Shown here: one piece after another, positions 54,328 through 63,185 of the stretch
Layout: each line of letters starts with the position of its first letter
How positions within the stretch are numbered: position 1 is the stretch's first letter
Assembly: GCF_003429105.1 (NCBI RefSeq)
Contig: NZ_QVTD01000002.1
Coordinates: forward strand, 43,553 to 107,552
Length of the DNA: 64,000 nucleotides
Source: Peribacillus glennii
Lineage (GTDB): Bacteria; Bacillota; Bacilli; Bacillales; DSM-1321
Direction of reading: 5' to 3'
Translations under genes and position numbers: made by a program
The notes under the pieces: model-generated
The model's input: only the letters and a program-made list of their open reading frames with translations
Databases searched by the model: none
Told to the model about the DNA's origin: nothing

Positions 54328-55003
54328 AGATGATCCAATGGTACAGGAAGTGAACCGTCTATTTATCGAGAAGGTTGATGGCTTCAAAGTAATCGATGTT
54401 GCATCCAACGGCCAGGATGGTTTGCAAAAAATCCGCGATCTATCCCCTGATCTTGTGATCATGGACATTTTCATGCCTATCCTTGACGGTATAGAAACCA
54501 TCCATCAAATCAGAAAGCAACAAACAGATGTCGATGTAATCGTGATTTCGGCAGCCAACGACCAGAAAACCATTCGAAAAATGATCCAGAATGGCGCATT
54601 TGATTATTTAATAAAACCATTTAAATTCGAAAGGCTTAAACAAACGCTGGAAAAATATTATGAATATGGCTCACAGCATAGCGAAGATGCTTTTTTGTCA
54701 CAGTCCGAACTTGATAAGATTATGTTTCAAAAGGATCGAGATCACGGTAGCGGGAAAGCAGAAGATAAGGAAACCCTTCCGAAAGGATTAAATGCAGCCA
54801 CGCTTAGCCAAATTAAAGAACTTTTGAATAACCAACTGACCCCGTTATCGGCAGAAGAGGTGGCCGATGGAATTGGCATCGCGCGTGTAACAGCAAGACG
54901 GTACCTCGATTATCTGAAAGGGGCAGGATTCCTTGATTTAGATATTCAATATGGCGGAATCGGCAGGCCGATCAATAAATATATCCTAAAAAGGCAGCGG
55001 TAA
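54293..55003 (+). CDS. dctR: Response regulator of the DctR/CitB/DcuR type
   Basis: The partner of the DctS-type kinase. Seen: a receiver domain with LLIEDDPMV, phospho-acceptor Asp58 in VIMDIFMP, and KPF; then a linker and a C-terminal helix-turn-helix (EEVADGIGIARVTARRYLDYL) of the CitB family. 236 residues. AAGGAGG lies six bases before the ATG at 54293, inside the 3' end of dctS, so translation is coupled. In B. subtilis DctR activates the dctP transporter gene, which is not in this window. Confidence 0.92.
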   Translation: MAKITIRVLLIEDDPMVQEVNRLFIEKVDGFKVIDVASNGQDGLQKIRDLSPDLVIMDIFMPILDGIETIHQIRKQQTDVDVIVISAANDQKTIRKMIQNGAFDYLIKPFKFERLKQTLEKYYEYGSQHSEDAFLSQSELDKIMFQKDRDHGSGKAEDKETLPKGLNAATLSQIKELLNNQLTPLSAEEVADGIGIARVTARRYLDYLKGAGFLDLDIQYGGIGRPINKYILKRQR

Positions 55004-55022
55004 AAGTCCGCTGCGTAAAGAA

Positions 55023-55068
55023 AGGACCGGATGCAGGCGTTTCTTCGGATTTCCGGTCCTCTTTTTTC
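55023..55068 (+). terminator. Terminator of dctS-dctR
   Basis: aggaccgga (55023-55031) / tccggtcct (55052-55060), followed by CTTTTTTC. Confidence 0.85.
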
Positions 55069-55071
55069 ATT

Positions 55072-55212
55072 CTATAGAGCAGTGTTCGGTTCTGTACACT
55101 TCCTCTTCAAGCGCTGAATTTCATGCTCGGCCAAATCAGTAATCTCCTTCACAACAGCCAAAGGCATTCCTCTTTTTAACAGAATCTCTGCAATTAGATA
55201 AGGCTTTTTCAT
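55072..55212 (-). CDS. Small protein of unknown function, 46 residues
   Basis: I do not recognise a family. The predicted product is KKPYLIAEILLKRGMPLAVVK followed by EITDLAEHEIQRLKRK; the helix-turn-helix-like pattern (GMPL..V.EIT.L...EI..L) recalls short DNA-binding or transposase-tail motifs but is too short to judge. The ATG at 55212 follows GGGAG by eleven bases. It lies between dctR and menE. The product may be real, but codon-level evidence is slight. Confidence 0.4.
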   Translation of the reverse strand: MKKPYLIAEILLKRGMPLAVVKEITDLAEHEIQRLKRKCTEPNTAL

Positions 55213-55389
55213 AGAAACGTCAGCTCCCTGCCTCCCGTGTGTTTTTATGATTGTGATTAGTATTATTATACCTATTTCCATCTGGCAAAAAAAAGCGGCA
55301 CTCGCCCATTTTTATAAAAAATGTGGTGCCGTAACCTTATTTGATGAGCGTCCGTCTGATGACCGTTTACTTTTAGAAAATACCAAACG

Positions 55390-56883
55390 TTATCCGCGTT
55401 CCTCCAGCCACTGTTTCAACTCACGCCGCAACAGTTTATTAGATGAATTACGCGGCAAAGAATCGCAGAAAATAATCTCCCCAGGCACCTTATAGGAAGC
55501 CAATTGTTCCTTACAAAAATCAATTAACTCCGCTTTGGCTGGCTGGCTGTTTGGGAACGGCACAACAAAAGCAACCGGCACCTGCCCCCACATCCGGTCA
55601 CTCTTGGACGTGACGCCTGCTTCGAAAACTGCTGGATGTAAGCTTAACACCGACTCGATTTCAGCAGGATAGACATTCTCCCCACCGGAAATGATCAAGT
55701 CAGATCTGCGGTCCATTACATATAAAAATCCTTCACTGTCCAAATAACCAATATCCCCGGTGTACAGCCACCCATTTTTTATTGCCCGTTTCGTTTCTTC
55801 TTCCCTGTTTAAATATCCCTTCGTTACATTAGGGCCGGACACTACAATCTCCCCTGGTTCACCTTTTAAGGCAGCACGGCCATCAACCTCAATTTTCAAT
55901 TGGGAAGGGAACAATGGTTTTCCTGCAGAACCAATTTTTTTTATGCTGTACTCAGGAGCAAGGGTTACGATTTGAGAGGATGTTTCGGTCATCCCATATG
56001 TTTGATAGACTGGGATTTGCTTTCTTGTACACTCTTGAAGAAGATGTTTGGGTGCAGGGCCTCCGCCAAGGAGCATACAGCGGAAATGTTCCGGATAGCG
56101 CTGTTCTCCCAATGAAAGCAACATTCGGTTTAACATCGCGGACACAACCGAAATGACAGTAACCCCTCTATCCATGATCATTTCGTTGGCTACTTTCTCA
56201 TCAAATTTCTCTGCAAGGACCACTCTGATTCCATATATTACACTTCTCATTAGGATCGATAGGCCGCTTATATGAAAAATGGGAACAGCACAAAACCAGC
56301 AATCTTCCTCTGAGAGGCCTAGATTGAGTACAGACCCCATCGCACTCCACCAATGATTGCCGAACGTTTGGATCACGCCCTTGGGTTTCCCGCTGGTTCC
56401 TGATGTATACATGATCGTAGCTGCATCCGAAAGCAGAAATTCTGCCTGAGAATATGACTCTGCCGTAACAGGAAGCGACCGGATTTTTTCTTTTCTTAAG
56501 ATTTCCGTTTGCGGAATATCAGTTGCGATCCCTTCGAGCTTACTGGAGAAAAACTCCTCTGATATCAGCCACTTAGACTCGCTGTCTGTGATTTGCCAGC
56601 CCAATTCCCTTGCTGTCAGCCTGCCGTTCAACATCACGATGGTAATCCCCGCATTGAAAAGCGCATGGATCATAATCACGCTGTCAATATGGTTTCTTAA
56701 TAACACAGCACATGCATCCCCTGGCCGGAGACCTACGGAGGCGAGCTTCCTTGCGTTTTCCTCCGCCAATTCATCCAGTTCACGAAATGTATATAGTCTG
56801 TCTTCAAATTCGACGGCTACCCTCTCAGGAGTGAGTTCGGCCCTTTTTTTCAGCCAATTCGGCAGTCTTTCTTCAGTTATCAT
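55390..56883 (-). CDS. menE: o-Succinylbenzoate--CoA ligase
   Basis: MenE activates o-succinylbenzoate to its CoA ester in menaquinone synthesis. Seen: the adenylate-forming motifs IMYTSGTSGKPKGV, YGMTETSSQ, YTGDIGYLD, DRRSDLIISGGENVYPAEIE and NSSNKLLRREL. 497 residues. The ATG at 56883 has AAGGAG about eleven bases before it. It is last of the men run here; menC, which follows menE in B. subtilis, is not downstream. A terminator separates it from menB. Confidence 0.95.
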   Translation of the reverse strand: MITEERLPNWLKKRAELTPERVAVEFEDRLYTFRELDELAEENARKLASVGLRPGDACAVLLRNHIDSVIMIHALFNAGITIVMLNGRLTARELGWQITDSESKWLISEEFFSSKLEGIATDIPQTEILRKEKIRSLPVTAESYSQAEFLLSDAATIMYTSGTSGKPKGVIQTFGNHWWSAMGSVLNLGLSEEDCWFCAVPIFHISGLSILMRSVIYGIRVVLAEKFDEKVANEMIMDRGVTVISVVSAMLNRMLLSLGEQRYPEHFRCMLLGGGPAPKHLLQECTRKQIPVYQTYGMTETSSQIVTLAPEYSIKKIGSAGKPLFPSQLKIEVDGRAALKGEPGEIVVSGPNVTKGYLNREEETKRAIKNGWLYTGDIGYLDSEGFLYVMDRRSDLIISGGENVYPAEIESVLSLHPAVFEAGVTSKSDRMWGQVPVAFVVPFPNSQPAKAELIDFCKEQLASYKVPGEIIFCDSLPRNSSNKLLRRELKQWLEERG

Positions 56884-56929
56884 CTTTCATCTTTCTCCTT
56901 TTAAGAGAATTCGTTCCCTAGCTGCCTTT

Positions 56930-56969
56930 GTATAAAAACAGCTCGACGGGAAACCGTCAAGCTGTTTTT
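56930..56969 (-). terminator. Terminator between menB and menE
   Basis: aaaaacagctcgacgg (56934-56949) pairs with ccgtcaagctgttttt (56954-56969) over gaaa, with TTTTTATAC on the minus strand. Confidence 0.85.
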
Positions 56970-56996
56970 GGTTCATTATTGTCGTACGTGCTAAGA

Positions 56997-57815
56997 TCAC
57001 GGGAAGCGAGGGAATTTTCCGAAATCCGGCTTACGCTTCTCTTTGAACGCGTCACGGCCTTCTTTGGCTTCGTCGGTTGTGTAATAAAGAAGGGTTGCAT
57101 CCCCTGCCATCTGCTGTAGGCCGGCAAGCCCGTCAGTATCAGCATTCATGGCTGCTTTCAGGAAACGAAGAGCTGTAGGGCTCTTTTCAAGCATTTCTTC
57201 GCACCATTTCACCGTTTCTTCTTCCAATTGATCTAAAGGAACCACTGTATTGACCAATCCCATATCCAGCGCTTCCTGTGCACTGTATTGGCGGCACAGG
57301 TACCAGATTTCACGGGCTTTCTTGTGGCCGACGATACGGGCAAGGTAACCGGAGCCATAGCCTGCATCAAAGCTCCCCACCTTAGGTCCTGTTTGGCCAA
57401 ATACAGCGTTGTCCGCCGCGATCGTTAAATCGCAGACGACATGGAGTACATGGCCCCCGCCAATAGCATATCCGGCTACCATAGCTACAACCGGTTTAGG
57501 AATGACACGGATCAATCTCTGCAAATCCAAAACATTCAAACGAGGGATTTCATCTTCCCCTACGTAACCGCCATGTCCACGAACTTTTTGGTCCCCTCCG
57601 GAGCAAAATGCTTTTCCGCCTTCTCCTGTAAGAATGATAACGCCTACACTTGAATCATCCCTAGCCCTTGAGAAGGCATCGATTAATTCCATTACCGTCT
57701 TTGGACGGAATGCATTATGTACTTCTGGACGATTGATGGAAATGCGTGCAATCCCATTATAATTTTGATAAAGAATATCTTCGTACTCCCGGACTGTTGC
57801 CCATTCAATTGCCAT
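56997..57815 (-). CDS. menB: 1,4-Dihydroxy-2-naphthoyl-CoA synthase
   Basis: MenB closes the naphthoate ring from o-succinylbenzoyl-CoA. Seen: crotonase fold with [21 protein letters not shown] (oxyanion loop), [10 protein letters not shown], and the family [16 protein letters not shown]; the end [10 protein letters not shown] is characteristic. 272 residues. AAAGGAGG precedes the ATG. Coupled to menH upstream with a 14-base gap. Confidence 0.97.
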   Translation of the reverse strand: MAIEWATVREYEDILYQNYNGIARISINRPEVHNAFRPKTVMELIDAFSRARDDSSVGVIILTGEGGKAFCSGGDQKVRGHGGYVGEDEIPRLNVLDLQRLIRVIPKPVVAMVAGYAIGGGHVLHVVCDLTIAADNAVFGQTGPKVGSFDAGYGSGYLARIVGHKKAREIWYLCRQYSAQEALDMGLVNTVVPLDQLEEETVKWCEEMLEKSPTALRFLKAAMNADTDGLAGLQQMAGDATLLYYTTDEAKEGRDAFKEKRKPDFGKFPRFP

Positions 57816-57829
57816 TCATTTCTCCTCCT

Positions 57830-58639
57830 TTAATCGTTCGTTAAAAACTCACTTACTATTTTACCAAACTTTTCATCAACTTCCACATGAATCGCATGGC
57901 CGGCACCCTTTATTATTTTCCATTCGCAATTGTTTATAAGTTTTTGCATTTGGCGCGCGATAGTGCAAAACTTCTCATCAAATTCCCCTGTGACAAGCAT
58001 GACAGGGAATTGAAGGTTCTGCAAATGATCCCACCACGAAGGCTGCGAACCTGTCCCCATGCCAAGCAGGCTGCCCGCAAGGCCGGTTTCAGAGTTTGAC
58101 AGGCGTTGCCTCCGCATTTCCTGTCTCTTATCCTCTGGCAGGCTTTGCTGTGTTTTAAAAAGGGGAATGCCTTGCCAATATTCGATAAAATCAGCCACTC
58201 CATTTCTTGTAATCCGTTCAGCCAGCTGTCTGTCACTTTCTCTCCGGATTTTTCTTTCCTTTTCTGTCAGAAGCCCGGGCGAAGCACTTTCGAGGACAAG
58301 CCTGTCAACATACTCCGGGTATATGCAAGCAAAGCTTAAAGCAAGCCTGCCTCCCAGGGAATACCCAAGCAGGCAAGCTTTTTTTATGCCTAGAGTCTCA
58401 AGGATATTTTTCAAATCTTCCGCAGCTTTTTCCGTCGTATACCGTGTATAGTCATGCGGTGAGTCTGTTTTTCCATGCCCAATCAAATCAACCATTATAA
58501 ACTGGTAACGTGATTCATACTTTTGTACGAGAGAGCTCCAGGTTTCCAGGCTGCCTGTAAAACCATGAAGCAATAGCAAAGGCTTGCCTTCACCCTTCAA
58601 TTCCACATGGTATTCGACACTGTTACTGATTATCTTCAT
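57830..58639 (-). CDS. menH: MenH (SHCHC synthase), alpha/beta hydrolase
   Basis: MenH removes pyruvate from SEPHCHC to give SHCHC in menaquinone synthesis. Seen: LLLHGFTGSLETW, VDLIGHGKTDSP, the nucleophile LLGYSLGGRLAL, TGEFDEKF (acid) and KGAGHAIHVE (His). 269 residues. Its ATG overlaps the menD stop in TAATG, so translation is coupled. B. subtilis YtxM is the orthologue. Confidence 0.93.
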   Translation of the reverse strand: MKIISNSVEYHVELKGEGKPLLLLHGFTGSLETWSSLVQKYESRYQFIMVDLIGHGKTDSPHDYTRYTTEKAAEDLKNILETLGIKKACLLGYSLGGRLALSFACIYPEYVDRLVLESASPGLLTEKERKIRRESDRQLAERITRNGVADFIEYWQGIPLFKTQQSLPEDKRQEMRRQRLSNSETGLAGSLLGMGTGSQPSWWDHLQNLQFPVMLVTGEFDEKFCTIARQMQKLINNCEWKIIKGAGHAIHVEVDEKFGKIVSEFLTND

Positions 58640-60393
58640 TATTTTTCCTCAAATAACGATTGTTTTATTTCCTGGGAAACAAATCTCCACAATTCTCTAT
58701 GTTTTAAGACATTAGAGTCTCTGGCAGTCTGCACCTCAATAACCTTAAGGCCCGGAATAGCAAACGACTTAGTAAAGGCAGCCGCAAACTCATCCCAAGA
58801 CTCGGCCTTTGTGTAATTCCCATCATATAACGCAACGGCATGTGAAAAATCCAGACCATGGGGAGTCCCGAATAATGTCTCGAAATATTCTTTTTCTGAT
58901 GCCTGGGGCAAGAAAGAGAAAATACCGCCGCCATCATTATTGATTAGCAAGATGGTAAGATTGGTCTTTTGCAGCTTAGCTGCCATCAGTCCGTTCATAT
59001 CATGGAAGAAGCTCAGGTCTCCAATCACTAAAACCGTGTTGTCCAAAACCGCACCGACACCGAGAGCCGTTGATACAACCCCATCAATGCCGTTGGCGCC
59101 GCGATTCGCAAATGTCCTGATTTTCTTGTCGCCGGTAAAAAAGAATGTATCCAAATCCCGGATGGGCATGCTGTTTCCTACGAACAATTGCGATGAATCC
59201 GGCATTAAATCCTGCAAAAGCAAAAACAGTTTCCCCTCACTTAATTCATCTTCATCACGGATGGATTCGAGGGCGTTCCTCGTTGTGGCATTCACTTTCT
59301 TCCATCTTTGGAGCCATGAGGACTTTTCCTTGGCCTGGATGGTGTCACAAATCCCCCTGCTAAATGCGACTTCATTGCTGTATATCATGTCGGTTGCTAA
59401 GCCTGCTGGTTCCCGCCAGCCGCCGCCGCTATCGACTACAAGATGCTTTGTGCCACGATGCTTTTTTAAAAATAACAACAGTGATTTCGAAACAGGCATA
59501 GGGCCGAATCGAAGTACCAAATCTGGCGCTAAAAGATTAGCAGCATGTTCGTCGCGCAAAAATGTATCATAACAGTCAATAATGTTTTCAACGGTTTGGG
59601 TTCCGCTTCTTAATTGTGATAAAGGATCAGCCAATATGGGAAAAGAAAGCTTTTTGGATAAACAAATAATGGCGGCCCTTATTTCATCACTCTCAAGCTC
59701 ACCGCATACGATAATCCCCTGCTTTGAATCCTCAAGCAACTTTGTAACAGCATCTGCCTGTCCTGAAGGCAACTGCAGCTCACCGCCACGGACGGTAACA
59801 TTGGGTGTGCGCGCTTCCTGGTTTATCCTAAAGTTTTTCGCATTCCCTATCGAAGGAACGAGAGGCTCGCGCAGTGGAAAATTCAAGTGCACAGGTCCAG
59901 CCGGCTGCTTGGTAGCTGTTGCTACTGCCCTTGCTCCAATTGTTCTTGCATAGCTGACCATTTCATCGGATTGTTCAGGGAGGGCCATTTCCACAAACCA
60001 TTTCACATGCTTGCCATATAAATGAATCTGGTCGATAGCTTGCGGAGCTCCAACATCCCTGAGCTCATGAGGCCGGTCTGCTGTCATGACCACTAGAGGC
60101 ACCCTGGAATAATAGGCCTCGATGATAGCCGGATAATAATTCGCCGTCGCCGTTCCCGACGTACAGACCATCGCTACCGGTTCGCGGAGCGCCTTAGCTA
60201 ACCCAAGTGCAAAAAAAGCAGCTGACCGTTCATCGATATTTAAGTGCAGGGTAATATCAGGATGCTCAGCAAACATCAATGCCAGAGGGGTAGACCTTGA
60301 CCCTGGACTGACTACGACATGTTTTACCTGATTCACGGCGAGTTCATCAATAAATGAGGCCGTATATGCGGTTAACGCTTCTCTGTCATTCAT
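58639..60393 (-). CDS. menD: SEPHCHC synthase
   Basis: MenD is a thiamine diphosphate enzyme that joins isochorismate and 2-oxoglutarate. Seen: the N-terminal VVSPGSRSTPLALMF, MTADRPHELRDVGAPQAIDQ, and the ThDP/metal motif GDLSFFHDMNGLMAAKLQKTNLTILLINNDGGGIF (read in parts). 584 residues from the ATG at 60393, eight bases after GGGAGG. It overlaps the end of menF by eight bases. Confidence 0.95.
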   Translation of the reverse strand: MNDREALTAYTASFIDELAVNQVKHVVVSPGSRSTPLALMFAEHPDITLHLNIDERSAAFFALGLAKALREPVAMVCTSGTATANYYPAIIEAYYSRVPLVVMTADRPHELRDVGAPQAIDQIHLYGKHVKWFVEMALPEQSDEMVSYARTIGARAVATATKQPAGPVHLNFPLREPLVPSIGNAKNFRINQEARTPNVTVRGGELQLPSGQADAVTKLLEDSKQGIIVCGELESDEIRAAIICLSKKLSFPILADPLSQLRSGTQTVENIIDCYDTFLRDEHAANLLAPDLVLRFGPMPVSKSLLLFLKKHRGTKHLVVDSGGGWREPAGLATDMIYSNEVAFSRGICDTIQAKEKSSWLQRWKKVNATTRNALESIRDEDELSEGKLFLLLQDLMPDSSQLFVGNSMPIRDLDTFFFTGDKKIRTFANRGANGIDGVVSTALGVGAVLDNTVLVIGDLSFFHDMNGLMAAKLQKTNLTILLINNDGGGIFSFLPQASEKEYFETLFGTPHGLDFSHAVALYDGNYTKAESWDEFAAAFTKSFAIPGLKVIEVQTARDSNVLKHRELWRFVSQEIKQSLFEEK

Positions 60394-61792
60394 GCAGCAT
60401 TCCTCCCAGGGCACTTAGCATCGGTTTAAACTTGATCGAGGTTTCAATATATTCGCTTTCAGGCGTGGAATCTTCCACAATCCCACAGCCGGCAAAAAGG
60501 GAAGCTTCCTTACCCTGCAGTAACGCAGACCGGATAGCGACAGCAAATTCACCATTTCCGTAAGAATCAGCCCATCCGATCGGCCCTGCATAAAATCCGC
60601 GTTCAAGCTGCTCCATTTCACGAATCCTTCTTACCGCTTTTTCTTGGGGCAGCCCGCCCAGCGCGGGTGTTGGGTGAAGCTTTTCCATTACGTGGAAAAT
60701 AGAAACAGATTCATCGCATTTGCCCTTTACGGGAGTGTATAAATGCTGGATGTGCCTGTTTTTCATCAACATTGGTTGTCTAGGGATATCCACTGAATGA
60801 CATACAGACTTTATTGCTTGTTCAATCATGGAAACGACATATTGGTGTTCAATCAGGTTTTTCTGATCATGCAATAACGTATTTCCAAGCATATCATCTT
60901 CCTGCTTATCTTTTCCCCTAGCGATCGACCCTGCAAGGCATGTCGAAAACATCTCACTGCCAGTCTTTTTGATCAATCGTTCAGGGGATGCCCCGACGAA
61001 GCAGTCGCTTCCGACTTCTAGGCTGAATATAAAACTTTCCTTCTGTTCTCGGGACAGGTTCTCAAGAACCTGTTCCGAGTATACCGGATCCTTGAATACT
61101 AGCCGCATTTCCCTGGCAAGAACCAATTTTTGCAAATCCGTTTTCTTTATTTCTTCTATTGCCGTTGCAACGGTATCTTTCCAATGTTCGGGTGCGATCT
61201 CCCTTTGTTCCATGATTTCCCGTTTTCCCGGTTCGGAAATCACTGCCCCGTTTAATAGTGTATCCCGTTCATTTATCATTTTCATAAAGAGCTGTATATG
61301 GTCTTCAGGTGAACAGATCAAATTAGTCGTTAAATAGCCTTGTCCATTCACGATAGACAGCATGAATGTAGGAATATAGAATAAATTATCTCCAAATTGA
61401 TCCCATAAACTGGAACCGTTTTTTTTGTGATCAAAAGAAAATCCGCCGAACAGCAAAGGCCCCGTACCATTCTTCTGCAGGATCCCTGTTTTAATCGCGC
61501 TGCCGGTAAGGGCTTCCCAGCTGTGTTCGACATCATTAAACCGTAAACGGTGTGCGGCGGCCTGAACTTTCTCAGCTTTTCCCAATCCCGCGATGATCAT
61601 TTCTTTCGCAGGATCTTGCCAAAAAAAGCGTTCACCCAGATAATCTTCTCTTCCTGCACGATAAAATGAAAGGGGGTTGATATTATCAACTTCTACAACT
61701 TCGCTGAAGAGGACTTTATGCTGTTTTCGTTTCGCTTCTGCGAGTGCCTCTGTAAGCCCGTCTATCAGCTCACTTTCGTGTGAGATTGCCAA
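60386..61792 (-). CDS. menF: Isochorismate synthase
   Basis: MenF converts chorismate to isochorismate, the entry to menaquinone synthesis. Seen: chorismate-binding motifs LAREMRLVF, SFIFSLEVGSDCFVGASPERL, FSTCLAGSIARG, LHPTPALGG and GPIGWADSYGNGEF with the acidic magnesium ligands (Glu/Asp) in place. 468 residues. The start is TTG at 61792, behind AGGGGG. First gene of menF-D-H-B. A candidate promoter lies upstream and the divergent menA shares the gap. Confidence 0.95.
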   Translation of the reverse strand: MAISHESELIDGLTEALAEAKRKQHKVLFSEVVEVDNINPLSFYRAGREDYLGERFFWQDPAKEMIIAGLGKAEKVQAAAHRLRFNDVEHSWEALTGSAIKTGILQKNGTGPLLFGGFSFDHKKNGSSLWDQFGDNLFYIPTFMLSIVNGQGYLTTNLICSPEDHIQLFMKMINERDTLLNGAVISEPGKREIMEQREIAPEHWKDTVATAIEEIKKTDLQKLVLAREMRLVFKDPVYSEQVLENLSREQKESFIFSLEVGSDCFVGASPERLIKKTGSEMFSTCLAGSIARGKDKQEDDMLGNTLLHDQKNLIEHQYVVSMIEQAIKSVCHSVDIPRQPMLMKNRHIQHLYTPVKGKCDESVSIFHVMEKLHPTPALGGLPQEKAVRRIREMEQLERGFYAGPIGWADSYGNGEFAVAIRSALLQGKEASLFAGCGIVEDSTPESEYIETSIKFKPMLSALGGMLHE

Positions 61793-61841
61793 GACAAAAT
61801 CCCCCTATCCTTTCCGTTAAAAAGCGTTACAAACTCATTTA

Positions 61842-61871
61842 AAGATACACCCCGATTTATCTCCATGTCAA
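61842..61871 (-). promoter_or_regulatory. Candidate SigA promoter of menF
   Basis: On the minus strand TTGACA (61866-61871), 18 bases, TATCTT (61842-61847). A CTAAAC/GTTTAG inverted repeat (61884-61899) lies just upstream. Confidence 0.5.
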
Positions 61872-61994
61872 ACATTCCACGTTCTAAACATAAGTTTAGC
61901 CAACTTTTTTCCTTATTATATAAAAAAATAAACTCACAATAATAATCTCATGAACCAACTTTTCAAACCTGAGGACGTTTATCCTAAAAAGCAT

Positions 61995-62023
61995 TGACAC
62001 CAACCTTTTGTTTTTCTACACTT
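61995..62023 (+). promoter_or_regulatory. Candidate SigA promoter of menA
   Basis: TTGACA (61995-62000), 17 bases, TACACT (62018-62023). It would give a ~70-base leader. The 61793-62101 gap contains only these two divergent promoters and the small palindrome. Confidence 0.65.
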
Positions 62024-62101
62024 ATTCTGTAACGTTTCGTTCACATTTAGTTTTTTGTTTATCATACCGATATATTATTACATTTTCAGGGGAGAGAATA
62101 A

Positions 62102-63040
62102 ATGCAAACGCGACATCACACTGAATCGGCTCCACTCCTCCAGGATACTAAATCTAACTGGAAGGTCCTGTGGCAGCTCACTCGTCCACATACATTAACT
62201 GCCGGTTTTGTTCCGGTCTTGATCGGCACTGCTCTTGCCATTCAAAACAATCACATTAACGGCCTATTGTTTATTGCAATGCTGCTAGCAAGCTTATTGA
62301 TCCAAGCCGCCACCAATATGTTTAACGAGTATTATGACTTTAAGCGCGGGCTGGATAATGAAGAATCGATCGGCATTGGCGGAGCTATTGTCAGGGAAGG
62401 CATGGCCCCAAAAACCGTACTGAGGCTGGCGCTAGCTCTCTACGGAATCGCCACCCTTCTTGGGGTATATATATGTATGGAATCTTCCTGGTGGCTTGCC
62501 GTTATTGGCTTAATATGCATGGCAATTGGCTATTTATATACCGGCGGCCCTTTTCCTATCTCATCTACACCATTCGGAGAAATTTTCGCAGGATTCTTTA
62601 TGGGCTTTCTGATCATTTTAATTTCATTTTTCATCCAAACGGGGAATGTTTCTACATTATCAATGTTAGTGGCGATTCCAATAGGAATTCTAGTCGGTTT
62701 GATTAACCTGTCCAACAACATCCGTGATTTGGATGGTGATAAGGAAAATGGCAGAAAAACGCTGGCCATATTAATCGGCCGGAAAAATGCAGTATCCTTG
62801 CTCGGTATCATGTTCGGCATATCTTACCTTTGGATGATAGGGCTCACTGCTACGCAAACTGTTTCTCCATGGGTTCTGCTGGTATTCCTAAGTGTTCCTA
62901 AAGCAGTCAAAGCAACAAAAGGATTCATTGGAAAGACAGTCCCAATACAAATGATGCCGGCGATGAAAGCTACCGCACAAACGAATACGATCTTCGGTTT
63001 CCTTTTATCGATCGGCCTGTTTATCAGCTATTTTATATAA
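62102..63040 (+). CDS. menA: 1,4-Dihydroxy-2-naphthoate polyprenyltransferase
   Basis: MenA attaches the prenyl chain to DHNA in the membrane, giving demethylmenaquinone. Seen: about eight hydrophobic segments and the two Asp-rich motifs NEYYDFKRGLDN and NNIRDLDGDKENGRKT that bind the prenyl diphosphate. 312 residues. AGGGGAGAG precedes the ATG. It is divergent from menF, which keeps all but MenC of the classical late pathway in one place. Confidence 0.95.
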   Translation: MQTRHHTESAPLLQDTKSNWKVLWQLTRPHTLTAGFVPVLIGTALAIQNNHINGLLFIAMLLASLLIQAATNMFNEYYDFKRGLDNEESIGIGGAIVREGMAPKTVLRLALALYGIATLLGVYICMESSWWLAVIGLICMAIGYLYTGGPFPISSTPFGEIFAGFFMGFLIILISFFIQTGNVSTLSMLVAIPIGILVGLINLSNNIRDLDGDKENGRKTLAILIGRKNAVSLLGIMFGISYLWMIGLTATQTVSPWVLLVFLSVPKAVKATKGFIGKTVPIQMMPAMKATAQTNTIFGFLLSIGLFISYFI

Positions 63041-63047
63041 TTTGGAA

Positions 63048-63079
63048 TATCCCTTGCCTTCAGGCAGGGGGTTTTTATT
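63048..63079 (+). terminator. Terminator of menA
   Basis: atcccttgcc (63050-63058 region) / ggcaggggg (63063-63071), followed by TTTTTATTTG. Confidence 0.8.
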
Positions 63080-63185
63080 TGTAAAAAATGGTCCATGAAA
63101 AATTTGTATAGTTTCCATGCTTCCTAGTTGGGGTATTGAATATATATTCCTGACAGAAACCATAATCAGATAAGGAGTGTATAAT

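Noticed and set aside
61884..61899. CTAAAC/GTTTAG inverted repeat between menF and menA as an operator
   Set aside because: The arms are six bases of AT-rich sequence and fit no known regulator; too weak to call.
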